Shown: positions 50,320 through 61,719, counted from the first letter of the stretch. The stretch is 64,000 nucleotides of DNA from Paragonimus skrjabini miyazakii (GCA_014338405.1 JTDE01021451.1:1-64000), one strand, 5' to 3'. Numbers and translations: made by a program. The notes: a model not told the origin generated them from the sequence alone.

Positions 50320-50487
50320 TTCAAATTTATTAACGTTGATGTCATTGCCGTGGAACCTGAAGGTCACAGTTCCAAGTCAGGTCCTCTTGAATCATATAGG
50401 AGTAGAGATAATAGTCGCTCCAGCGATAGGTGCACGACAATACAACCAACATATCTGAAATTCGTGTATAGCCAAACCCAAACCTCG
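50320..50487 (+). CDS. possible cassette exon of the same plus-strand gene
   Basis: After the acceptor TTTATATACAG there is an open segment of 168 bases (56 codons, phase 0 to 0), ending at a moderate GTAACA donor. It encodes FKFINVDVIAVEPEGHSSKS, then GPLESYRSRDNSRSSDRCTT, then IQPTYLKFVYSQTQTS. Both ends are phase 0, so it could sit between the exons at 46643-46878 and 53876-54052 without shifting frame. If included it would split the CPI-like motif formed by those two exons, so it would be an alternative exon or a false one. Confidence 0.25.
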
Positions 50488-50617
50488 GTAACACACTTCC
50501 GGCTGCTGAGACTTAGGTAGTGATCGAGATATGGTCCAGAGTTTTCAGCAGCCAACTCAACTATCCCCGGCGGAAAATATTGCTGATCTTCCGTGCAGGT
50601 TGCTTATCAACTGCACG

Positions 50618-51292
50618 TCTATACCTTTTTCCATACTGGTTTCTCTTCTAGACATAAAAATGTATCCTTCCTGTAAAATCCTTTCGTTTTAGTGCAGTAG
50701 AATTTTCAGGCTGTGAAAGTGGTTTATGATTGGTCTAGTGGACTCATATGTTGCGCCTTTTCGATTGTGACTGCACGCATTGGCTGCTACGATAGGGCGA
50801 TGTCCGAGGAAACACTTGAGTTGTGAAGGCCGTCATGTGGTCCAATTTTGGGCACAGAGTCCAACCCAGACGGGGTAGAGAGCACGAACGAATAAATGTC
50901 GTCAATCATCCCGTGACCTACGACACGGATGCGGTCAAGTGGCTTTGTAACACGTTTCAGTGTGTCGAAGCAAGCCATGGGAGACAGATGCAAGTACATC
51001 CGCATCCGTCCCGATACGCGCAGACGCATCATTGAAGCTTTTGAAGGAGGCGATGATTTGCGCATGGTAGCTTGCCTAATTGCAAGACCGCGTATAAGTG
51101 GATCTATTTCGATTGTATCAGTTACGAGGCGCAACCCCGGAGAGGATATAGAAGTAAAATTTTGAATGAATCGGAAGTCGACGTGATACTGGAATGGATC
51201 TCCACGAACCCGACAGTGAATTTCGCATTTTGAAAAATGCGTGCAAATTCAGAGTTTGCGAAAGAAGTATCAACAACCACTATCAGTCAATA
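50618..51292 (+). repeat. left arm of a 675-bp inverted repeat
   Basis: Base i in this arm pairs with base 104034-i in 52742-53416 without any indel. I see only about two mismatches (near 50624 and 51285). The arm is an inverted copy of the 5' part of the transposase gene on the right side, including its frameshift in the ACLIARP/TAYKW region and its TGA before KMRANSEFAK. Confidence 0.95.
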
Positions 51293-52741
51293 TTTGAAGG
51301 GACGGTTCATCACTGTAAAGAGGGCCGGATAATTACATGGCCATGCCAACTGTGAAGGTCACGTACAACTGAACTTTTTCAGGCCTTTTAGGAAACATTA
51401 TTTTCACGGAATTTGACTTCTCCAATAAAAATTACTCAGTATATACCAGTGTGTTTGAGGGTTAGACAGTGCCCTTATCTTGCGTGGGATTTGTCGTTCC
51501 ATTCTGTAATCAGAATGGACTTCTACATTTTTCAGAAACCATTCATTTTCACTGTACCTAATCCGTTTGTTTTGGTGATACCGCTTCATTCGACAAATGC
51601 TACGTTGTCACACCTAATCGCAAGCGATTATCTTCGCCAAATTTTAGATACCTCCCACTTGCAAGTCACAACTTGAGACCTCGAGCTTATTCCGTGGATT
51701 GTTCGGTTACACTATGACTGGCTGCAATGTATATGATGGTGTGCGAACGAAATACGTTGTTCGACTACGCCCACCCAATAGTACCATTACACAGCCACCA
51801 GTGATTTGTACCTCTACCCATTAGAACTTTGGACAAAACCGGAACATAATACCCGCTGTTATGAAGCATGTGCTTCTGCATATCTGCTTCAGATTATTCA
51901 AAAGTTTATCCTCCGATAAAGTGACGATAAAGTTAGTTATAAAATTGGCATCTCCCACCCAACAAAACCTTTTGTATGCATGAATAAGAAAATCAATCGT
52001 ATCATGTTAACCCTGGATAGGGCTTTCGTCATTCACAGTTACACTCGAAATTTACGGCAGTATTCCCATATCTTTGTCGTCCATCGCTTGCACACAAAAT
52101 CGTTCAGTGTGTCGGACAAAATCGGCACACTGTTCTCCCGTAACGTCCTTCGTAGCAGAATGGACTACTTGTTCCAGTATACGCATGCGCCATTCCTACT
52201 GGCTCAGTACTTGATTAGGATAACCACCTATCAATGCATTATAATGAACCCGCAACTGCTGCTTCACCTTCGCCTTCATTATGCTCCAGACGTTTTCAAT
52301 GGTGCTAATCGCAGTAACTGCCCTCCATCGTAGGCATCTTCTGAAAAGATGCATTCCAAATCAGTATTACAAGGGGCCTTATCACAAATCACCACTATTG
52401 TTGACATAGCTGCGCCGATCTTCACTTTATCCATCAGAGCACGGAACCATTGTCTACAGTCAGTACTGTTGTAGACACCTTTTCGCACCGTGTAGGTCGT
52501 AATAGAACTTTCTGTCATTGCTCCTATCAAATGTAAGTTTCGACCCCTGCTGTTGGTGGCAGAGACGCATACCATCGTTCCCTTCAAGGAACGTCCCATC
52601 GAACTTTTGCAAAACAAGTTTTATCCAGCAAAGAGTCTTGGAGCTCGCATAGCATTCTAAAAATCGATAGACAAAATGCCGTCGTACAGGTCGGTTCCCA
52701 TCGATGTCCATGCTGACAGGAATTTGCCACGGCTTCTTTAC

Positions 52742-53416
52742 TATTGACCGATAGTGGTTGTTGATACTTCTTTCGCAAACTCTGAATTTGCACGCATTTT
52801 TCAAAATGCGAAATTCACTGTCGGGTTCGTGGAGATCCATTCCAGTATCACGTCGACTTCCGATTCATTCAAAATTTTACTTCTATATCCTCTCCGGGGT
52901 TGCGCCTCGTAACTGATACAATCGAAATAGATCCACTTATACGCGGTCTTGCAATTAGGCAAGCTACCATGCGCAAATCATCGCCTCCTTCAAAAGCTTC
53001 AATGATGCGTCTGCGCGTATCGGGACGGATGCGGATGTACTTGCATCTGTCTCCCATGGCTTGCTTCGACACACTGAAACGTGTTACAAAGCCACTTGAC
53101 CGCATCCGTGTCGTAGGTCACGGGATGATTGACGACATTTATTCGTTCGTGCTCTCTACCCCGTCTGGGTTGGACTCTGTGCCCAAAATTGGACCACATG
53201 ACGGCCTTCACAACTCAAGTGTTTCCTCGGACATCGCCCTATCGTAGCAGCCAATGCGTGCAGTCACAATCGAAAAGGCGCAACATATGAGTCCACTAGA
53301 CCAATCATAAACCACTTTCACAGCCTGAAAATTCTACTGCACTAAAACGAAAGGATTTTACAGGAAGGATACATTTTTATGTCTAGAAGAGAAACCAGTA
53401 TGGAAAAAGTTATAGA
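52742..53416 (-). repeat. right arm of the 675-bp inverted repeat
   Basis: Reverse complement of 50618-51292. This arm is the original one, because the transposase coding sequence continues from it into the loop towards lower coordinates. The inner boundary at 52742 is sharp. Weak coding similarity continues beyond 51292 on the left (YLKGRFITVKRAG), with a 17-23 base indel relative to the right. Confidence 0.93.
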
Positions 53417-53875
53417 ATCTTGGCTGACCTAATGATATGCGTATGCGTCATAGACTTTGAGACTGGCGGCGAGATCGATTTTTACTGAGCTGCCGCACTT
53501 GACTGAGGTTAGTTGTAGAAAATTATTGGACTGATGTGAAAGATTATCAATCTTCGACACAAGTGGATCGTGTACTCGTGGGAGCGATCACCTAATAGTC
53601 ATTTCTCAGTGGAAATGAGATAAAAATTAAGTGAAGCTGTATTGACGCAACTGTTTTGTTCGGGTATAACACAATAGAGACAATCAAATAAAGTTGACAT
53701 GTTAGTCAAATAGTGGATCCCTTCACAGCATCAGTCTCGTGTAGAGTGGCTGATTTTCGTGTCCCCCATGTGTGTCACTGTTATACTAGGGGAATTTATC
53801 TGAGGTACTTACTGAAATTGATTGCAAGAATATATGCTTATGCGAGCAACCCAATTACTTGATATACTTTTGCAG
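53417..53875. other. probable intron, nothing recognised
   Basis: Sequence between the hairpin and the last exon of the putative plus-strand gene, ending in the acceptor tract TTGATATACTTTTGCAG. Confidence 0.5.
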
Positions 53876-54052
53876 AACCGGGCCCGCAGACCCCGGACCC
53901 GTCCTCCCTCGTTTCGCCCAATATCGAGCATGCTATTGCCCATAAATACTGATAACCCTGATTGCGCTGCCAGAACGACTGAAGAGAAGTTGTCAGGGTT
54001 TTTCAACCTTCAGGGCGTTGACGGTGTGGATGAAACAAGAAATGCCGAATGA
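53876..54052 (+). CDS. putative terminal exon of a WASHC2/FAM21- or CARMIL-like gene
   Basis: Following a strong acceptor (GATATACTTTTGCAG), an open phase-0 segment of 177 bases ends in TGA at 54050-54052. It encodes NRARRPRTRPPSFRPISSML, LPINTDNPDCAARTTEEKLS and GFFNLQGVDGVDETRNAE. It is clearly more GC-rich than its surroundings. The basic/proline run NRARRPRTRPP completes a CPI-like motif with the end of the exon at 46643-46878 and is the strongest hint to function: capping-protein binding in an actin regulator. The opposite strand is open for a similar length, which weakens the coding argument slightly. A clear AATAAA soon after the stop was not identified. Confidence 0.45.
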   Translation, partial: NRARRPRTRPPSFRPISSMLLPINTDNPDCAARTTEEKLSGFFNLQGVDGVDETRNAE

Positions 54053-57000
54053 GCTCCGTCAATCTGAGTATACTGGTCAACTGGTGGGTGAAATTTGCTT
54101 TTGTGCATCTCTAACTTTTTCTCATCGATTAGTAGTTCTGTGTTTGGTGCGGATCACGGTAGGTCCACTAGTACGGTCCCTCCAACAGCATTGACAGCAG
54201 AATGAATGGGTACTCTCTTGTGATCGTCTTATGTTAGTATACTGCAGATTAACCGATTTCATCCGATTCCCTATAGTTTCCATAAGATTTAAGAGTCTAC
54301 ATTGACTCGTTATAGGTACTGTTCTCCTATCTGTTGTGTTGTAAGTGGCTTGATAATCAAACATAGGGAACAAGTCTTGTTCGCTACTTTGTTATTTTCA
54401 TAACTTCAATGGGTATTTTCGAATGAATATTCTGAAGTGATCATTCTTAGATGTCGCTCGTAAACGTCTCCTAAAAGAAGTGTTTTCGTGTTATTTACAC
54501 GAAAATTGCTCATAATCAAAAGGTAATAACGCCAACAAAAATGCATATATGTAATCTAAATAGCATTGTACCAAATATAAATGAATAACAAATCAGATAA
54601 CAAAATGTTTGGAATTCTCAAAATCCTGATAGTGTAGTAGAAGTGATTTGACTGTTATTAATCATTAATTGAAACCGTGGAGGCTTATGGGTTATGACGG
54701 TTGGATGGGTTAATGTGAGAGTACTCTTTGACATGCAATTTCCTTGCTGGGTGGAGCTGTACCAGTCTCAGAGACAAAATCCTCTCGGTGCAACTGTGTA
54801 CCGCTTAGCTCGTCTGTCGGAGTCGGGGCACGATTCGTAGTGTCATTACCATTTCGTCTCAGACTTCTAACAGCGTGAACAGGTGTAAAAGAACCTGGTT
54901 TCATAGTGTTCGTGATCAATGGCAGCCCCAAACTATGAGCAGGATAGTGCGTGTATGTTTGGAGGATGCGAGAGAAGATGGCACTGACACCAGCCGTGTC
55001 GGGAAGACAATGAATGAACACGCCTGTTTACTTAGGTCACGTTACCGTTTTGAATGTAGGATAGAAGGTCATAAAAAGCCGTAGCGCGTTACGGTATTTA
55101 AACATGTCAACGCGTTTATTAGTGTGGGCATGGACATGACGAAGGTAACAGACTGATTCTTCAAAATGTGTCGGCCATAAATGTGGGGTCAAGAGAATAC
55201 CTACAGCGTAAGAAAAATTGTCCACCTTTCGTTCAGAAGAGGTTGCTGGACTATAGGTCATCTATGCAAACTATCAAGACCACTGTGTAGCCCTTGTCTT
55301 CGAATAATGCTATCCACTATTCGTCATATTATCGTGTAGTCAGTGTATAACAGTACTGGGGAACTTACCCGTTATGATAGTTCGAGGATAAATAATATGA
55401 ACACTAGTGAGCCTAAACTGAAACCCTCCTTTGCACCGCTAATCTCAGTGTGCATGTCAGAGAGTATGTAATTTCTCTTTATAATAAAATATCGGTCTTT
55501 GTGGTTATCCGTGAGTCACGAAGATGAAGGATGATCGATAACATACTTAGAAAGTTTCATACTTAAAATTGTATGACTGACCTCGTTAAAGTTTTTGGTG
55601 ACATTTGGAGAAATATTATCTACTGCCTAACTGCCATGAGTCGATTTGATCAATTACTCGCTGGCTTCACCCAAATTAGTTAGGTATGAAAGGCCCTTTC
55701 TCAGTTCATATTACTTATCAGACAATATCTTACAGTACACAGCGTTTATCTACCGTGTTGTGCAGTATTTTTAAGTCACTGCTAAGCCTATTTATCACAT
55801 CCCTTTGATAATAGCGTTCATAGTTTTGTACTTCTGTTTTTACTGGATTTCCAACCCAGAACTAACCGACGTGAGATTGCACAGTCATCTCCAGTTGATA
55901 TGTATTCTAGATGGATCTTCAGGAGATTAGAAGTGTTTTTGCCTATTATCTAATCGAACATTGCCATTTATGTGTTTTCGGCTGTTTTATAATGGCCTAC
56001 TTATCAACAACCTTAGATACTTCAATTTGGATGAACTGCCATTGATCGTCTAATGACGGGTTGTTTGCAGTTCCCGGCCACTCTGTGTCACCTAGTTTGC
56101 CAGTCAGGTCTTCACAGTTGGCTTCTTAATAATTCCTCTGAAAAATACGTATAGAAGGAACTATGTGCACCGCATTAATTAAGTCAAACTTCATAACACC
56201 GTGATCACTGTGATCGGATGGCTCGATGGTGAAATCATAATCTAGCTTGGACGACTTCTGATACATCCACCAGCGTGTAAAATACTAAACGTTTACCATT
56301 AAGTTGTAACTTATGACCCTATCATAAAACTTTAAGGTTAGAAAGTTTGAGTGAAAATGCACCGCGATGGAATTAAAGTCAAGCCCGGATTAGTTGGAAT
56401 GGCTCATAAATAAGGGTTTTTTCCCATAACAGTATTTCCGCGCTTATCATTGGTCAGCGAGGAAATTGCAAGACACTGGGTTTCACCGATCAGACAGAAT
56501 GACGTACCAACGAAGTGGTGTTGCTTTGAGAGCCGCCCTACCGTACAGACCATATCGGAAGATTGTCAATTAACTACTCAGAGTCACTGACTCACGGGAC
56601 CAACCATTATATTGCGTGTTGTACTTGTACAATGGATTCTTATCTATCACAGTGGCTGGACCTTGACGTAGTGTAAAAGCTTGTGTATTTGGATGACAGA
56701 TTAAGCTAAACAGGAAAGTGTGATGATCACACTGAGAGAAACACTTCTGTTAAACAGGTTGTAAGTAAAGATCTGACACACTACAATCTCCTGTTTAGAG
56801 GTTGGAATGAGATCGGTATATTGTTTCGGCAAAAGCGGTACTAGTCCAAGCACAGTGTCACGCACTCGCTTCCTTGCGGTAAGGGTTTTTGTTCCCAGGG
56901 CTTCGGTTGAAAGCATTAGTCATTCGCCTGTCTAGGTTTAGATGAGATGACAGTATCTCAGCTCATATACAACTATGAATACTGATTCCATGCCACATCG

Positions 57001-57100
57001 GCCATCTGGCTGTATAAACCAAGTCGCCCTCTCTGTTGCATACCATACGGTAGACAGGCGAAAATACTGCTGATCACTCTTCCAAAGTTCCATCCAAGTT
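54053..57100. other. no assigned gene; possible minus-strand exons
   Basis: A minus-strand frame from 54930 to a stop at 54712 (RNGNDTTNRAPTPTDELSGT, QLHREDFVSETG) looks exon-like. It would be a terminal exon of a convergent gene. A second frame at 56916-56780 (STEALGTKTLTARKRVRDTV) is similar in character. Neither has a recognised domain, and splice sites are only moderate. The rest is AT-rich without features. Confidence 0.3.
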
Positions 57101-57109
57101 ATCTCTCAG

Positions 57110-60036
57110 ACTCCTCATAACTCCCATTTCTAGCGGCAGTGGCGATTATATGCACTACTGACGAGCTCTAATGAGAGCGAAACTCGAGTCTAGTGCTTCT
57201 TTTCGAAAGGGGCCGACTGGATAGTCTATGGGAATGCGACAGCTGCGATCAATTGTGGGTGATGTTCAAATTGAAATATTTCTAATTGTGTTAACATTGG
57301 GCCGGTAAGTTTCACCTCTTATTATCCAACCTCTGGTTTCTATCGTCCCTTGTGTAAGCCTAAAATGCGAGTTAACTTAGGTGCTTTCAACGCACACGCT
57401 CTGATATAGATCAAGTCGGCAGGCCGTCCACTTTCGGACTTAAGCTTAATTGAAAGTCTCATGTCTGCTGAGCTTCAGGGACTACAATCAACAGCAACAG
57501 TCACCGTATAGATCTGATGACGCCTGCGCTATCTACTCGATTGTGCATATCCGTTTTACATAACGGTTGATTTCATAGGTACTACTAACAGTCAGGCTGA
57601 AGTTGGTGTAGTGTTCAAAACAACGGCCGCATCCCCATCGATAGACCGGATTGCTGTCGGCACGAGGCTTTTTGCTGTCTACGTAGCAGGTTCTGTTGAG
57701 GCCATTTCCAGACGTCAAATCTTGAGAAGCTTTTCATTGTGTCCGCTTGCACCCCACCTGACTGCAGTAATGTCGCTGACAAAGACACCTTCTACTTGTA
57801 CCTGGCTGTTCTCCTAAGATCGACACAATTTTGACAGTCGTTTTGTCTGGGGATTTGAACGCACAGGTCGGTCGAATTAGCGATCCCGAATCTCTCTTAG
57901 GTGGAAGGTTCGGGAAGGCATCACATTGCTGAGACAATAATGAGTGGTGGTTATGAGGTTAGCACAAGCTAGCTCGAGTTTTAGATATCGCGCGCGTCAC
58001 TATTGTACTTTGTGCCCTTCTTCCCCCGACCAGACATGGTCTCGGATGGGCAACATAGCTATTAGTTATAGATAACGTAGCTCTATTCACAACCGCCCCT
58101 CTTGTTGGAGCATATACATAACGTCAAACTATTCATTAGTACGTTATCGCCTTGTTCTTACTTTTGGATGGAAACTGTCCCACTAACCGTGACGGCTTTC
58201 TTCCGAGGCAGGTGGCAAAGCATAAGCGCCAAACAAACCCAGAATGCAAGTTTAGTAGTTCTAATTTCAAGGCACCCAATAGCTGCTGGATCCAAATCTC
58301 ACAGGCCAATATAGCAAGAGACACGGTGATTTTCAGGTTAAACAAACATTAGGTCTCAGAAAAGCGCTTGAAGCTACTACACGTCAGAAGGGATACCCTT
58401 TATGGCGGTTCATGTGAATAGTTGAGGAGGACTATCTCTAAAAAGCTCTGGTATGTCCTGGTCAACTATGGTAAAGCTGGAGCAACAGAAGAGGTTACTG
58501 AAATGGAAACCGCTTTTGCCCCAATAAATACTAACAGACTCTTCGAGCTCATCCATAGCGGTGACCCCGAAGGTCTGTCTCCTAGTAAAATTGTCATTGA
58601 CGCAGATGTAACACTCACGTGTGATAAGTTCAGAAGGCTGAGCGGAACAACTTGAGGGTCAATTTAAGGAACCTCCTGCTTGTACTGCGACATCGCTACC
58701 AGCTCGCAGTGTAGTGCCCTGGTGGACCACCTACCAAAACTGAGGTCCGCTATTGCATTTCGGTTCTCAAACGCGATGGGACCGTCGACCCAGATGGCCT
58801 TATGCTGATACAATTCAAAGAGAGCGGTGAGATATTAGTAGGGGTCTTGATTCAGTTGTTTCAATCAGTGTGGACGACGGAGAACAACCCTATTTGTTGG
58901 AAACACTCAGTAGTGGTTCCATCCCATAGGCAAGGAAGAAATCAGGGAGTTTTGCTAAGACCACAGGCATAACAAGGTTTCTGGTATCTGCTTTACTTCG
59001 TCGACTATTGTAAACCCACCTAAACAATACGCTGGTTCGTCCTTACTATCGCAATGCGCTTGGCAGGATTCTGATTCTCATCCTGTTAATAATTCACACG
59101 AAAATCTCGGTCCCGAAAAGTACTGCGACTGACCCCGTATTCGCTGCCAAGACAAGCCAAGAGAGGCGTACAAAAACAGAGCTTTGTTCCGCCCCAAAAC
59201 GTGTGCAATCAAGGCGACAAGGACAAAGTACTTATAGGGTGCGCAGTGGCCATAAGAACACTCTCGACCCATAAAAAGAGAAGGACATTTACCGGAAAAA
59301 AATAGTTAGGGTCACTAATGCGCACAACGGAGTAAAAAGTCTGACGGATAAAAACTAGCCAACGCCACCCCCTCGGTCGCTCTGAGCAGGTCCGCTAGCT
59401 AGGATAAAGTCAATCGTTTTTTCCTTTCTCACAGCGGAGGCGCCTTGGGACGGTAACAGAGTGGGCGTCCTAACATCGACTGATTGCAGCTCGTAGGCTG
59501 ACATTAATGAAAAGCAGGCAGAGCCTCGTCCGAGATGAGGAGGTATTGGTCACGCCCCGCGTATCCGCAGGGAGTGAACGCATTCACTGTTGGCTGTATT
59601 TTCCACGACGCTTTCCTTATTTACATGATGAATTCCGATTTGCTTGCATTCAAATCGCTCAATTTGATTGTTTGTTCCACTGCCGTGTAAAGTAAAAATT
59701 CTTAATAGTTTACTTTCTTGCATAGACTTCTCCTGGTTGAAAGTTGTATATACTTGTTAGTTATTCACTTATCATGTACAGAAACAGTCTGGTCTGAGTA
59801 AACCTTCAGTACACCGCCTAGTTCTGTTCCAATAAAGAAGTATACTGCTGCCCGGATATGCTGCGTATAATTGTGGCTCATAGCACATTCTATAATACTA
59901 GTCTTTCTGATTAAGTTTTATTCCTTCACTTTCTTTCTGTCCTTAGACTCTGTTGCTTCCCTCCACGGTTGTATGGCAGCTAAGCATCGGTGTGAATCAC
60001 TGGTGCATTGCTGTCCAGGATGATGTTGATGATAAG
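57110..60036 (+). mobile_element. RTE-type LINE, nearly full length but heavily decayed
   Basis: Leader (57120-57300) shares sequence with 62605-62740. The endonuclease start is readable at about 57365-57475 (MRVNLGAFNAHAL), then GVVFKTTAASPSIDRIAVGT and RLFAVYVAGSVE. Next is the altered GDFN block (SGDLNAQVGRISDPESLLGG, about 57850-57910). Linker at about 58505-58660: NTNRLFELIHSGDPEGLSPS. The start of RT is visible at 58860-59080 (TTENNPICWKHSVVVPS, LVRPYYRNALGRI). The catalytic RT region and C-terminus are mostly lost between 59080 and 59940. The 3' tail (59970-60036), with GATGATGTTGATGAT, matches the tail of the 9.5-kb copy (11545-11615). Many stops and frameshifts indicate an old insertion of the second RTE subfamily. 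Confidence 0.7.
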
Positions 60037-61410
60037 CTTCTATTGGACCAAGGTGTCCAATCACGGGGCGTGTATTGTTCACGACCAATATGTGACGTGG
60101 TTTCTATCTTCCGTTCTGGTCCGTTCAGAATTAATTACGTCCAACCAGGCCTTCACCTTCCCACTGCTTTTGTCCCGGTCGGCTCAATGTCGACCAATCC
60201 TAGGCGCGCCCTCGAAGAGTAAATCGATATCCAGTATTCCCGTCTCATTTCACAGTGAAATTACTATGTGAATGTGCAACACGCTAATACAGTTTCTGAT
60301 AGGTTAAGAATGGTCGAGTTATGTAACGTAGACAGTTTCAGACGACGGTCAACGTAAATTGCTGAACTACCATCTTTCCTACACTGACAGTCCAGATTCC
60401 TGGTTAAGCTGCTTATTCATCTTCAACCTCTTCCTTGCTCTGGGTTTCCGTGGTACTCACATTAACCATTTCATAAGCAGCTCTGCTATTTTGCTATCAA
60501 ACGAAGCTACATTAGCATAAAAGTGCATAAAAGAATTGAGGGTAAAAATGCCTTCAAGTCTACTTTCAAAAACTGTTGTCTATGTGGACACCTTACAGTT
60601 CCTGAGATCTAGTCGGCGTCTCCAATTAAGACGATAACGTGGCGTTTGTGCCGACGATTTTCTCAAAATGGACGCAGCTTCGCGGTTTGGATTTGTTTGA
60701 TCGTCTGAGATTCCTTGTTCCTCAGAGGTACTGTGAATTGCATGGGAACCAACTTCGATATCTCACGCATGATACGCGTAAAACATGCTACCCCTAGTGA
60801 GCTGGTGACGAATTGTTGATCGAGCACTTAAACTGTGACCGGTCTTGTCTTGTATTCAAAAAAGTTACATGCAAACGGCGGATACTCAGATAGCTGTTCA
60901 GAGGGTGGGACGAAGGAGCTGATCAAGACCGGTTACCAAGTGTTCGGATAACTTGGCGCAACCTGCTGTGAAGTGTCATGGCTTTAGGTTATATATGCTC
61001 CCTGCGCCCTAATCATTTGAGTGATTCTGCTGTTAAGGTTCCTGTCCTTCTTGGGACTATTAACCAGGCCAAGCTGTATTCGCTTTGTCTTTGGAATGGT
61101 GGAACAAATCTTAACTGAGTTTCCGTAAATAACATGACAGGACGAACAATTTCTCGATATCATTCTTGTCAGATAACAAGATTCGCAATGGTTTTGGAAG
61201 GTCAGAGTATCGTATAACCGAATCTCTACCAGACCTCTGAGTATGTTTAACCAGAGAGTTTGGAAACAGTTAAACCCTCAGAATCGTTTCCAGGGAATAA
61301 GTTAATCCATTCTTAACTGGAACTTGTTTCTGTGCCTCTTCAATTTTGTCAACCCAGATCGAATCATCCTGCTTCCTACTAGACTGTCACTCAAAAACTC
61401 GAATATTTTT
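60037..61410. other. no recognisable gene
   Basis: Moderately GC-rich in places (60040-60240) but without a long interpretable frame. The first 200 bases could still belong to the LINE's insertion site or to an older repeat. Confidence 0.35.
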
Positions 61411-61413
61411 TAA

Positions 61414-61719
61414 TCAAGTCCTCACAGCATTTCGATACTTTGTCTTAGCATCCCCTGTAATCGAGTCGCGGTGTCCTTGATTGTTAGCCGATAGTGGTTC
61501 ATGTGCTGCTATCGCACAAACTTGTGAGCCGGCTTTTCTCTCTCTGGAGTTGAACGAAGCGAATTCAGTGACAAGCTCCTTAGTCTTGGATTTAACGCTT
61601 CTCCGGAAGACCATTACAATTGCTATTTTCAGCATTATCATACCTGTTGTGTTCAAACACTCGAATAGTAAGTAGACAAGAAAGATATAGATCATGTAGA
61701 GCATACATGTGGTTATCAT
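61414..61719 (-). CDS. open frame with two hydrophobic segments, unidentified
   Basis: The minus-strand frame of 101 codons reads YMIYIFLVYLLFECL, then MIMLKIAIVMVFRR, then a hydrophilic C-terminal part (KSKTKELVTEFASFNSRERK, HEPLSANNQGHRDSITGD). It looks like the end of a membrane protein with a basic stop-transfer patch after the second segment. A GGTATG donor-like and a TAG acceptor-like site inside would also allow splicing. No family recognised. It could be chance. Confidence 0.22.
   Translation of the reverse strand: MITTCMLYMIYIFLVYLLFECLNTTGMIMLKIAIVMVFRRSVKSKTKELVTEFASFNSRERKAGSQVCAIAAHEPLSANNQGHRDSITGDAKTKYRNAVRT

Larger units (their letters stand above)
50618..53416 (-). mobile_element. 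Tc1/IS630-superfamily transposon remnant converted to a giant hairpin
   Basis: The transposase reads on the minus strand. The helix-turn-helix region starts near 53045 (RIRPDTRRRIIEAFEGGDDL). After a frameshift come TAYKW, GYRSKILNESEVDVILEWIS, a stop, then RANSEFAKEVSTTTI. In the loop (52741-51990) are the DDE blocks: LDKTCFAKVRWD (first Asp; family DET-F), SATNSRGRNLHLIGAM, VICDKAPCNTDLE (second Asp), and IENVWSIMKAKVKQQLR (catalytic Glu). The tail is HYNALIGGYPNQV, then ATKDVTGEQCADFVRHTERF. The conserved YSAPLNP between LAP and IENVW is deleted with a frame change, so the enzyme is dead. The end opposite to the start is replaced by an inverted copy of the 5' end, giving arms of 675 bp and a loop of 1449 bp. 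Confidence 0.8.

Noticed and set aside
51980..52333. Plus-strand frame of 117 codons within the hairpin loop
   Set aside because: It is antisense to the transposase C-terminal region and has no motif of its own.
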